Notes under the pieces: model-generated
Databases searched by the model: none
The model's input: only the letters and a program-made list of their open reading frames with translations
What the model was told of the DNA's origin: nothing
Shown: positions 27,123-38,697 of the stretch, one piece after another
Layout: each line of letters begins with the position of its first letter
Numbering within the stretch: position 1 is the first letter of the stretch
Source: Apostichopus japonicus
Taxonomy: Eukaryota; Echinodermata; Holothuroidea; Aspidochirotida; Stichopodidae
Direction of reading: 5' to 3'
Assembly: GCF_037975245.1 (NCBI RefSeq)
Contig: NC_092573.1
Coordinates: 4,029,501-4,093,500, forward strand
DNA: 64,000 nt
Translations under genes and position numbers: made by a program

Positions 27123-30100
27123 ATGATGCTCAACCGTTCAGAATATGTTACCATTGGAAATTACATCCTCTGCAACCTACTGGTTCTGATCCTCCCTGGA
27201 TCAATCGGACACAAAGTCGGAGTCGATAACCCAGGTCACATGCTTCCCCTCGGGTCCCATAGACCCCCAGAATCTCCAGGCGTTGATATTTTACCGTCAG
27301 CTCCACATCCTCAGCAATTTTACCAGAACTATGTCCGGGGTAGCCGACCTTTCCTAATAAAAGGACATGCCAAGGATATGCCTGCCTTCAAGCTCTGGAA
27401 TGACAACTATTTAAAGTAAGTCTCAGTTGGATTTCCTCTATATAGAGCACTGTTTACAACAATCTAGTTTACAAACCATTTTGTTTTTTATTGTGACTGT
27501 TTGGATGTAAACCAATTCTTTCTAGGTTGTTTTATACAGGCTGGGATCTTCATTTGCTCAATGATGAAATAAATGTTAGATGAATAAAATGTTAAGGATG
27601 TAACAAAAAAACAAAAGTTTAACTAAAGCCCAAAGCTCACATTCCATTGGCTATCCCCATTGTGTACAGCCCAAAAGTACTTAACAACCATTTTGTTTTT
27701 TATTGTGACTGTTTGGAAGTAAACTAATTCTTTCTAGGTTGTTTTATACAGGCTGGGATCTTCATTTGCTCAATGATGAAAGAAATGTTAGATGAATAAA
27801 ATGTTAAGGATGTAACAAATACAAAAGTTTTACTAAAGCCCAAAGCTCACATTCCATTGGCTATCCCCATTGTGTACAGCCCAAAAGTACTTAACAACCA
27901 TTTTGTTTTTTATTGTGACTGTTTGGAAGTAAACTAATTCTTTCTAGGTTGTTTTATACAGGCTGGGATCTTCATTTGCTCAATGATGAAAGAAATGTTA
28001 GATGAATAAAATGTTAAGGATGTAACAAAATACACAAGTTTAACTAAAGCCAAAAGCTCACATTCCATTGGCTATCCCCATTGTGTAGAGCCCAAAAGTA
28101 CTTCTTCAGCTGTACCTGAGTTCATACCAATCTTGCACTGCATGCCAGTAAAAACACATTCCATTCCTTTGTGATGCAAAAAGATTTGGTGGTATTGTCT
28201 TATTGTATGCCACCTGGGCAGTATTAGCAGGCTGTCAGATGTAACTAGGAGGTGGAGAAACTGTGCTTAAATAGAGAATAATGAGATTTATGCTTGAAGC
28301 CTACAGATGAGGGTGAGTTGCCTGCTTGCAAGTGACCATGGTTTACTTGGTAAGTTTACTTACTGGCTGGAGTTTAATGTAAGTTTTTAGTTTTTGTTTG
28401 TTTTCTTGTGGTGATATATGTTTAAGTTCTCCTATTTGATTTTTTGGTTGGCACCAGATCTAAGTATGGTCACCTCAGTGTAGATGTAGAACAAGGAAAG
28501 AAGGAAAACAGATCGAAGAGCCTCTGGACGATGCCATTGAAAGAATTCCTCAACCAGTACAATGACAGTGACATCTACATGGTAAACAGCCTTCCTAAGG
28601 AAATGATGGGTATGCACTTGATCATAATTTGCTTCGTCTTCGTAATGTTAGTCAGTTGATGGAGCTCTGTTTTGTTGCAAGTACCTCTCAGACCATATGT
28701 CTGAGCTGTACATTGTGTTGAATGAAATTCTGTTGGATGCATTTACTAACAGTGTCTCTGACAGGCATCCAATATATATTTTATGGGATGCCTGTTAACA
28801 GTGTAACCTGGAAGCTTAAATGGAGCCAGTGAAATGTTGCAGAGAGACAAATTGCGGTGACATAATTGGGAGGCTGTTTTTCTATTAACCTACACACTCC
28901 CCCCACACACTCCCCCCCCCCCCCCCCCAATTTGCATCCACTGTTTTGTTCACATCACTAAGTAAAGACCACATTATAGATTTCATGAAAACTTTGATTA
29001 ATTTTTGGAAAACTAAAATTGGAATGGCTAATGGGCTGTGTAACATTATGTTACAAATATCTGTTTTTCATTTGTTTTTTGTTGCAGGTGATGTATGGAT
29101 CATTAAGAGTTTGCTATGTGGTGGTTTCCTTGACAACCTGATGGATGCAGTTTCCTGGTTCAGTAGTGGCGGTACCAAGTCAGTGTTTCACTTTGATGCT
29201 TTAGATAATATTAATTGTCTCATTGATGGAACAAAACAGCTAGTCTTAGTACCAAGGGTAAGAAGTTCTCCATGTTGACATGTTTTAGTCTGAAATAGCC
29301 ATGTGTTTGTTGATTTGAATATCTTGAAAGATTTATTGTTTTGCTGAAATTATTTGTAATTTAATAGTAGCTTATTTGACCCCTTAACGACCATCATATT
29401 AAGTTAGAAACAAATTTGTCGATCAATGATAAGAAGCAAGTTAGATAGAACCAAATTTGTCAGATGAGAGAGAAAAATTGGAAATAGTTGCCATTTTGTT
29501 GGTTTTTGACTCTGTGTCAGCCATATTGCTTTCTTAACACTCAGATATTTCTCTGCAAAATCTGTGCTATAAACCCATCGAATGGGATAGGACATAATAT
29601 AGCTGTGCCTTAATATCTGGAACAGAAATAGTTATTTTCTTCAATTACTGTTCAAATGCAGGGCCATATTTTCTATATCAATCAAGTTTGACCATAACAA
29701 GAAATAAGGAATCTTGGCAAAATTCTTAAAAATCATTTGATGAACTTCATTTACTTGAAATAACCTGTAAGCAAAATATTGCTGAATATTGTCATCATGA
29801 TCTAAGCAATATTCTGGCCTTGAGATCTAATTTAAGATCTAATTTGAATCTTCTGTACTTGTCAGCTACTTCTCTTTCTTTATAACAAAGGATTTTAATT
29901 GTTAATTTAATTGTGAATTTGATTGTTAATTGTATTTAGAACCCAGGTGAACAAAGGACATAGTTATTGTGTCAGGCCTCAGTGTCATATAGCAGGAGAT
30001 TTAATTTAGTCTCGATCATGTTTCAATCATACTCTGAAGGTCTAGTTTTTACACTTTGTATTTAATAATGAAACTGTGATGAGAGACACAATGCCTGACT

Positions 30101-33100
30101 TGATAGCATCTTGTTACTTTAATGACAGACAACCGTCTTACTCATTGTTAAGTGATAACATCGCTGATCAAGATATGACCAGTAATCTTCTCTCTGAGTT
30201 TCACTACATCCCATCCATTTTCTATTTGAATAACTAGTTTATTAATTAGTGTGTACATACTCTGTAGGAACTCTGAATTACAAGTACTACAGTATATACC
30301 GTAATTCAATTAGTACAAAGGATAACACAGTACTTCTGTAGGAACTCTGTGAAACATCAATACTGTATTATTTTTCACTTATGGTTATTAGTTTAATCAC
30401 TTGATTGAATAGCAATTGCAGGCCAAAGTTCCATATGCAAATTAGCTAGTTCTATGAGAAACATTTTGTGTGAGTGTGTGTGTAGGGTGACACAATGTTG
30501 CTGCTTCAATGTAGGCTTGTATTCACTGACCTGTTATAAATGTTTTAATGGCAATAGAAGCGACTTTGAGCTTTCTGTATTCAGTCAGTTTGTTGCCCCA
30601 TAATCTATAATGTATTTCAACTTCAATTTGGAAGAGTTTTTATCCGAACATGTTCCCAATTTCCCTGTTTAATTAGCTGTTCATTCTTTCTCTATTTCTT
30701 TTAGTTTTTGCCGGATGTAAGATGTACATAGTGTATTGAGCCTTACATATACCATCACTTTTGCCAGACTGGTTCCAGTATTCCTAGCCAATTTTACCCC
30801 ATAAAGGTCATATACAGTTAATGCCCTCACCTTCATCCAGACTGGTTTCAATTTCATACTTAGCTATATTTCTTCTCCATGCAGTCATATGCAGAAGACT
30901 TGGACTTTAACGTTGCGGGAAGTTTCAGTAATGTTGATGTTGATCATGTGGACATGGTGAAGTTCCCACAGTTTGCTGACCTACCTTGGTATAGTGTTTC
31001 CATGGTAGCGGGCGACTGCTTGTATATCCCCTACAGGTGAGTAATCATCTTTAGGGGTGGTGGGATTTTGGCAGTCAAGCGACCCCTCATCATGGGTACC
31101 AATTTATGTACACATAATATGGAATAATTTTCAATTTAAGGTATAAAAATACCTGAAAGTGTTTCACACCCCACCAGATTAATATTATTATTTTTGAGCA
31201 GTAATTTGATACTATGAAGTGTTTCCTTTCTTTCCCACAAAGTGCTGTTGGTTGATATCGTAATGCCAGTTAATCACCATAACCTTTCCCCCTTCTCTGC
31301 CTTTTGGCTAAGATCATTTGTAGCATAATGTTCCCCTTCTAGGGGAATCTTGATACACACCTGAAGATGATCACAGTCTTGATGCATGTGGACTGGGGTT
31401 GAGAGCGGATCAGTCGTTTAGTAGTTGGTTTTTCGGGGCCAGGGTCTTTCCTGGGTGACTTTTCTTAAAAAATGTGCCAAAAGAAATGTTTTAGAGGTCG
31501 ACTTTGGTAGACATTGGAAGCTGTTTGTAATGCAAACAATTAGCCTAGCTCTATATATATTTGGGTAGTACCAGATTTGGTTGGGGGCTACCCCCCCCCC
31601 CCCCTCCCGTGTAGTGCATCCACTGCTGATCGCTGATATGATACTCTTCATCAAGTCATTGATGTATCACATGGAACATACCTCTGCAAAATGGTCCCTT
31701 TAGCGAATTCATCATGCCAATATTAATTGATATTGAGAGTATATTGTGAGACACAAGAATGGATAAACTATTTGTGATAACTCCTCAGCCAACAAGCCCA
31801 TTGATTTATAATGCATATATCCTCAGATGGGCCCACCAAGTCCGTTCAGCCGGCAGAAATCTTGCGATTAACATCTGGTTTGCCCATCAACACACCTTCG
31901 ATGACGAAGATTGTGAACGGAAGGGAGAATTACCAGAGTTTGCTCCTCTCAGTGATTTTGAAGTGACCGAAGCGTACGATGCACAAATGAGGTAAAGCTC
32001 TTCTTTGCAATGAGGTCATTGCTCTTTTCAGAATGATTGTGAAGTCATTAACTCGACTGCTGTTTCATCATCGCCCTCGTCTTTGTCATCTCGTTAGACG
32101 TCCTTCTTGTTGTAGTCATCAATGCCTAACAATTTTTGCTTCATCCTCTTCCTGTCCTCATCCTCATCCTCTTTGTCATCTTTTTTTTATCCTTCTTTCT
32201 TTTCTTCACCTTTTTCTTCTTCATTGTCGTCTTCTGCCTCATCCTCTTCATCTTTGTCGCAGATTTTGCCCCCGTTACTCCATCCCCTCCCCCCCCCATG
32301 TATTCCTCCTTCCCCCCCCAAATTCCATCCTCCACCTTGTCACCTCTTTTCTTTGCAAGAGTTGTTTGAAACACAAGAAAAAACAGATTTATGGTTTGAG
32401 TTTAAATACAATCATGAATCAGTAAGTCTTTTATAACTATTTGATCACTCTTCTAGCCTTATCTTGATGTCAACTCTATCTTTTTCATTCTACCAGAGGG
32501 GAGTTGTTACATTTTGCTGATATGAGAGGTGGCGTCTTAAAAGACAGTGATATACCCATTGGGATGGCTTATTTTGGTGCTGGTGAGGAAGAACTAAAAG
32601 CCGTGAGTAGTTTGTTTCTTCGTTATAGCAAAGCTTCATTTCTGATGATATATCTTTGTTTCATGAACCAAGTTGTTACGTATAGATTATTTCATAAAAT
32701 GTCAGCCGGATCTCTGCATGTCTGTTAGTATCTCTCTACTCTAGTTTATGCAAAGTAAAAATAGTCCCATTTCAGGGTGCAATCCTATTCTTCTTATGAA
32801 TTGTTGTCTTGTTAAATGGTTATGGATTCACTTCTTTTAATTTACTGTTAGATATGTCTTCAGGTTTTATTTGTATAAAATGCAGCCATTTTTCAGAAAT
32901 TAGTATAAACTAACTAGAAAGCAACAGAACAGCTTGATATTGTCAATTCGTGAACATCCCATTATAAATGTGAATGGTTTCATGTGAGAATTTTTTTCTT
33001 TATAATCCCTGACAAGAAACATAAATGAAATTGGACTTGGAGAAGTAAAAAGAATATTCAAATATTGAAATATGTAAATCTGGACTCGTTCTTCTTCTTC

Positions 33101-33328
33101 TACTTCCAGGTATTTAATTTCATGGATATCGATAGAGATGGAACGGTTACCAAAGAAGAAATTCAAGACGTTGACAGAGAGGCCTTTAAAGAGATCTTGG
33201 AAGCTTTAGAAGATGCAGATGCAACCGAATGGCAAGGAGAGCAGGAGGCAAATGATATTAATGACATTGATACAGACAGTCAAAAGTCAAAGAAGTCACA
33301 TCTCGAGACCAATAGATCAGAGCTGTGA
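27123..33328 (+). CDS. JmjC/cupin-domain EF-hand protein, copy 1 (seven exons, 418 aa)
   Basis: CDS exons: 27123-27415, 28458-28609, 29088-29257, 30885-31036, 31827-31991, 32497-32602, 33110-33328; all joins keep frame. A consensus acceptor at 27094-27096 suggests a noncoding first exon upstream. Residues 1 to about 27 form a signal-peptide-like segment (NYILCNLLVLILPGSIG). The JmjC fold shows the iron ligands H183-F-D185 and H259 and a likely 2-oxoglutarate lysine K198 (GTK). The 74-residue gap from D185 to H259 resembles that in KDM8 and related hydroxylases. Residues 352-363 form a canonical EF-hand loop (DIDRDGTVTKEE), with a possible degenerate hand before it in exon 6. The protein ends NRSEL, close to KDEL-type retrieval signals. 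I infer an ER-lumenal 2-oxoglutarate oxygenase; its substrate is unknown. The start is the first ATG after an in-frame stop at 27081. Confidence 0.85.
27475..28105. repeat. Tandem repeat of about 211 bp, three copies (JmjC copy 1, intron 1)
   Basis: Units start at 27475, 27687 and 27897 with ACCATTTTGTTTTTTATTGT and continue through TTTCTAGGTTGTTTTATACA to CCCAAAAGTACTT. Copies are almost identical. Confidence 0.92.
32100..32345. repeat. Pyrimidine-rich tract in JmjC copy 1 intron 5
   Basis: The plus strand is strongly C/T-rich with runs of TTC, CTC and poly-C. It creates low-complexity open frames in several frames that are not genes. The homologous tract in unit 2 lies at about 43820-44040. 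Confidence 0.8.
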
Positions 33329-36246
33329 TACCTGTTCTGGTTTTGTTGCTTTCTTCTTTTGATCGGTAACATTTTTTCAGTCTTCATTCCAAATTAATAC
33401 CATTCGGTTTTGTTACTTTCTTTGAAAAAGCTTCTACGGTAGGATTTCTCAAGTTTTATGAATAGTGGCTTTGCAATATATATCATGGTAGTGAGAGTTC
33501 AGTGGCGTAATTCTCTATGTAGGGGTAGGGGTGATGGGGAAAAGAAGTTGGTACCGAGGAAGGGGGAGAGGGTTAGGCAATATAATAGCCTACAGGTCGC
33601 AACCCATTGACAGATTTGAGAGTCCTTAAGAGAGTATATGTTATTTACTAGTAATTTCTCAATTTGACCTTTTCAGTTTTTGCTCTTTCCCTGTATAACA
33701 CTGACATGGTCAAATTGTACGTAAAAAAATGAAGAAAAAAATCCTTTTAAATCAACTGCCGTATTCAGAAATATCTCTTGTTTTATGACTGGCAATATAC
33801 AGATGTAAAAGCTTGCCATATAGAAAATAGTCGAAAACTGAATTGAACATTGTAAAACAAACTTTGGTTCATCTTCCAACAAACAGTAGTGCATGCGTGC
33901 CTCTCTACGTAGCTTCCTTTCCTAATAATTTATTATTACATTAAAAATTGGTGAACATTTCTGATGTGTGAATTCATTTGATACCTTTTGTATCCAAATG
34001 AAGCAGACGATATTATTGTCACAACTCGCACCGACCCATCCCTCACTTCTTCGTAATCCTTGGATTTATCATAGCATTCACTTGTAGTAGACTTTGAAAT
34101 ACCTAATATATTTTCCCGATTTTCTCCTTCGATTTCATTCTACTTCTGTTTTCAAATTTTCGGATATGTATTAGAGGCCTGCAGTATGACTGAAGGCATC
34201 AGTATCATTGTAACATGGTTACATTGATATACATTTTTCCTCAGCCCAGTCATTCATTCCTGCTTCCAGGAAACAATCACCAAGTGCCTTGAATGTTGAT
34301 TCTTTTGTTTCTGTATTTTCTGTATTTTTCTCTACTTTCATTAGTCTTTTGTACATTAAAAAGACTAAACACATAATGATGTGAAAGTTTCCAACCTTAC
34401 ATGAACTCCAAATTGGCATAAGAATTACTATAAATGTTGTATGACAAATGTTTCTTAGACAATATTTCTTTGACTGCCTTGTTTTGTAGATTATATTAAG
34501 CGTTGCTTTGAGTTTTGGATTTATTGGGGAGAATCTGTTAGCCAACTCGTTGCACATTATAAGATATATTATCTATTCATATAATACTTTTAAATGAGTT
34601 GGAAATGACACCTGGCTGGAACAACTTTTGTATACTGCTTGCATGTCACACTGCAAAACACTGGAAATGACACTTTGAATATCTTGTTTCTACGATTAGA
34701 TGAAGGTTGATAATGTTCATACTGTTATTAAGTACAATTGCCTTATAGTATGGTATGAAGGCTACAGCTAAGAGTGACACAAAACATTAGAAATTTGTTC
34801 TAATTGACTGGAAACAGTATTAATCTGAGTATGGATATTCATTTATTTATCTTGCTTCATACATTCTCACATTTGTTACTATTGGAATAGATAAAAAAGG
34901 CTAAATGGTCTTTCATATTTGTTACTTTTCTACTAAAATAAATCAGTTCTTATCTTGCCAGCAAACTTTAATGCCATATATTTTATACTGTTGTCAATAT
35001 ATAAAAGGTGATGGAAAAGTGAAAAAAAGGGTATTTTCATTTCTTTTTTCATAAATATATCAGTTGGTCTCCTTCAATGAAAGAATTCAATGATCATTAC
35101 CATTTTAATGCCAGGATCATAAGCCCCCCCCCCCCCCGCCATCCCATCCCCACTTATTCAGGTAGCTTTCTTTTGCTACCTTTGCCTTGGATTGTCTAAC
35201 ATCTGACTTGGTTGAAACAAAATATTACAATGCTGAATAACCTATCTACACCACATAAAGGGAAAGACTGTTCAGGCATTGAAGTACAAATGTTTATTCA
35301 GGACTGGTTGTACAAGGTACTACACTTCCCCAATGTAATTTTAATGGATCAAGACCAGACCCATCTCCCCACATGCCACCCACCCCTACCGCCCCTCTTC
35401 TTCTCAGTTCTAGTATATTTCTACATTTTCATTAATCCCTTGGTCCCTTTTCTTAGCTTTTCCACCAAGCTAAAAGCATTTGATGCCAATGATCATTTTG
35501 CATTACACTATCTAACCTGCCTCTTCACACATAATTATACTGTAGTTATTCATATCTGGCTAGTGAAGAAGAGTGTTGGTTAAGCTGTGTGTGGTACTGC
35601 GAATGCTACCTGCAAACCTGTATCGAGTTCAGATAATACAGCTCAATTAACGGAAACCAACCTGTCCATAGTAGAAATTGGTGTCAGAGTTCGTTTTTAG
35701 CAGCTTCAAATGAAAGCAAAGACGTTGCCTCTTGGTTTTTTTCATGTTTTGCACAGATCGATAAAATAATGGATATTGACAGCCTGGGCACAACCACCTT
35801 TCTTGTACTGGAGTGGGGGGGGGGGTCAGATGGTAAGTGAGGGGTATCATCTTCCCTTTAAGAAATTTCATTAAAATGGAGGATGTTTAGATGAAAATTG
35901 GTGCTATGTTTTGCAAGGTTTGAAACAATGTAACAAGTTTTCGACTGATTGGGTTATACCCCATAGGCATACACAGGCTATGTATTTACGTACTGTGCAC
36001 TAGGATTAATTGTAAAATTGTCTGCCAGTGAGTGGTAGGGGGTGTGTTAAGCCCACTGATCTTATTCTGGTGGTTAACCCTCACCCACCCCACCTATCTT
36101 CATCGGTCTATGACATTAACGTAAGAATTTCCAGTGTTGCGTTGTCTCGTAGTAATAATTCGATGCAAAGTGAAGATAACAGTACGTAGTACGTACAAGC
36201 AGATAGGGAAGTGTAATTGTTATGTGAGTGTAAATCTGGTGGACTG
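33329..36246. other. 3' flank of JmjC copy 1 and intergenic DNA
   Basis: This probably begins with the 3' UTR. It includes a CAGTGGCGTAATTC motif near 33500 that resembles hAT terminal sequence, and poly-C and poly-G runs near 35125 and 35815. No gene is seen. From about 35.2 kb the sequence is nearly identical to unit 2. Confidence 0.55.
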
Positions 36247-36424
36247 CATCGAGTTTAATAAATCTGGAGGATTTATGTCAATTGGGCGCGCGCGTACCAT
36301 GCATGGAGGGTCATTCGATGTCAACGGGTTTAATGATTCATTTACCTCAATGTTCGATGTGTTCCAGGGTGGTACCAAACTTATATTTCTCTGTAGCAGT
36401 TCGAGAATAGTGTTAGTGACTTCG

Positions 36425-36890
36425 GGTAGCATACGCCCATTAAAAGCCTCATTGACTTACACACTAAATCACAAAAGTAATGTCTTCTCTAAGCCTAGAT
36501 AGAAGTTTTCACTTGCTAAACGCTACCCATCACTGGATAGCTGACAAGTTGGCCTTTCATGGCACCTTCAATTTTCCGTACCATGACCATGTAGATTTTT
36601 TGCTACGAGAGCCGGAACTTTTCGTCACTTGTAAACAAACCTCTCCACTCAGTGGTAAACAAATTTCCTAAGCTGCTCCTTGGAGGCCTAAAGGGGTCTA
36701 AAATTGCCTCAATTGACCCAATTTTTTAACCACATGTGCTTCCATTCATGTTCTTTAACATCAAAGCCACAAAAAAGCACATCCTAATTGATAACATAGC
36801 AAAAAATTGTTCTCCTGTTCCTAATTGGCACTTTTCCTGAAGGAGAACATTTGCCGCGGATTGATATAGAGGCTAATAGGAGTATGCCAC
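36425..36890. mobile_element. Family A inverted-repeat element, 466 bp, unit 1 only
   Basis: The insertion is flanked by CTTCG at 36420-36424 and 36891-36895. The corresponding site in unit 2 (about 47706-47720) is empty and reads straight through. It is homologous throughout to 24779-25230, and its ends GGTAGCATAC and GTATGCCAC are inverted. It therefore inserted after the segmental duplication, or was lost precisely from unit 2. Confidence 0.88.
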
Positions 36891-36925
36891 CTTCGTGAAA
36901 GATTTGCACCAAGACGGATCGGACA

Positions 36926-37554
36926 TATGGCAAGCCGTTTTACCTTTTATTCGATATTTGATGATATCACCAAATATTTGGTGATATCAGCAAATAATTG
37001 TTGATATCAGCAATTATTTGGTGATATCAGCAAATGAATTGGTGATATCAGCAAATCATTTGATGATATCAGCAAATCATTTGATGATATCACCAAATCA
37101 TTTAATGATATCAGCAATTCGGTTCCTCATATCACTAATTAATTAGTGATATGTCGGAATTGTTGATATCAGCAAATGATTTGCTGATATCATCAATTCA
37201 ATTGCTGATATCACCAATTCATTTGCTGATATCAGTAAATATTTGCTGATATCACCAATTCATTTGCTGATATCAGCAAATATTTGTTGATATCAGCTAT
37301 TATTTATTGATATCAGCAATTATTTGGTGATATCAACAAATGAATTGGTGATATCAGCAAATGAATTGGTGATATCAACAATTATTTGGTGATATCAGCA
37401 AATAATTGTTGATATCAGCAATTATTTGATAATATCATCAAATCATTTGATAATATCAGCAATTAATTGTTGATATCATTAATTATTTGCTGATATCACC
37501 AAATATTTGATGATATCATCAAATATCGAATAAAAAGTAAAACGGCTTGCCATA
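36926..37554. mobile_element. GATATC palindrome-array element, unit 1 (629 bp)
   Basis: CGGACA flanks it at 36920-36925 and 37555-37560. The ends are inverted (TATGGCAAGCCGTTTTAC against its complement, with ATTCGATATTTGATGATATC inside). The interior is a run of about 27 units of roughly 20 bp, each centred on TGATATCA and joined by AAATNATTT-like palindromic spacers. A distinct centre contains CACTAATTAATTAGTG. No coding potential is seen. Confidence 0.85.
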
Positions 37555-38697
37555 CGGACATGGGAACTAACGGCGTAAGAAGGTACTGGTACTTCAGGCC
37601 TACGAAATAGTGCTAATATGCTAACGTTAGACATGCTGGCACAGAACAAGTACAGATACATTGGGCTTGCAGCGGGAAATGTCGATGTCTGAATTGTATT
37701 TCAAGAACGATTTTTTGTCGAAAAGGATTTTTGACAACTGTGGAACTACTGATTTGGTTCACACGCAGTGCTTGATGAATACACATCCCGCTGCAAGCCC
37801 AATGTATCTGTACTTGTTCTGTGCCAGCATGTCTAACGTCAGCATATTAGCACTATTTCGTAGGCCAGTACCTTCTTACGCCGTTAGTTTACATGTCCGA
37901 TCCGTCTTAGTGCAAATCTTTCACGAAGTCACTAACCCTATTCTCGAACTGCTACAGAGAAATATCAGTTTGGAACACATCACATGACCCTCCATGCATG
38001 GTACGCGCGTCCAATTGACATGAATCCTCCAGATTGATTAAACTCGATGATGGATGGTGGCATCAGAAAAATAACCAAAATGTTATCAACATGATACCAC
38101 TACTCTCTGGGACCTGAGCTTAGAGGCTCAGAGCATAGCAAACAGCATCAAGAGTCAGTGGATGTATACTTAGGCCTACACTACTTTAGCTTATCGACGA
38201 ATGTATCAACTTCGGGGTGTGAAAGATCTTGACATCGCAGACATTTTGTCGTCAAATTCTGCTCAATGGTATGTTGCGTAGGCACAGAACAAGAAATATT
38301 TTGAGATCTTTACAAATCCTTAAGTGCATCAATTATGAGCTCACCATGCTACACTACTAAAGTTCATAGACTCGGCCTACAACATTATGGGCCTAGAGGC
38401 TATATGATGTGTCCCTAATACTATATTTGTTCAGGCTAATGTATAGGAAAATAATGACATTATTTACATTAATTCTAATCAGCGTAATATGGTCAATATT
38501 ATCCCAACAGTGTGTGCTTGTGTACAGTATCAGCATGTCATAACCAAAACCCAAAAGCAAATGATTGCCTAGACTTTGTTTCATGAAAGTCACAGTGTCT
38601 CTTAGACTTTTCATTATTGTCTCTTGTCACAAAATACAGATACACTTCATACTCATAACTTTTTATTTCAGAATTTTTGAAAACTTCAATCCCAACC

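Larger units (their letters stand above)
36247..38049. mobile_element. Foldback element with nested insertions, unit 1
   Basis: The left arm begins CATCGAGTTTAAT at 36247 and the right arm ends ATTAAACTCGATG at 38049. The inverted arms can be followed inward (GGACATG, CTAACGGCGTAAGAAGGTAC, TTGGGCTTGCAGCGGGA) to a loop of about 110 bp near 37677-37787. The left arm has been split by the family A insertion and by the GATATC element. Subtracting those insertions makes it the same length as the unit 2 copy (1332 bp of shared sequence, with the array difference removed). Confidence 0.8.
26459..38068. repeat. Segmental duplication, unit 1 (about 11.6 kb)
   Basis: Sequence from AAATAACCAAAATGTTATC at 26459 through GATGGTGGCATCAGAAA near 38068 is repeated in the same order as unit 2. 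It contains JmjC gene copy 1 and a foldback element. Relative to unit 2 it has three rather than two copies of the intron-1 repeat, an extra 466-bp family A insertion, and extra 3' flank near 33.7-34.2 kb. Confidence 0.95.

Noticed and set aside
32033-32436. Several overlapping frames rich in S, F, H and P
   Set aside because: They come from a pyrimidine-rich intronic tract; the same tract in unit 2 is not conserved in frame.
35212-35583. 123-codon frame conserved in unit 2 at 46503-46874
   Set aside because: Conservation follows from near identity of the duplicated DNA. There is no domain, and substitutions are too few to show coding constraint.
36220-36432. Frames in foldback arms shared by both units and both strands
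   Set aside because: They result from inverted-repeat symmetry; no start context or conserved domain is present.
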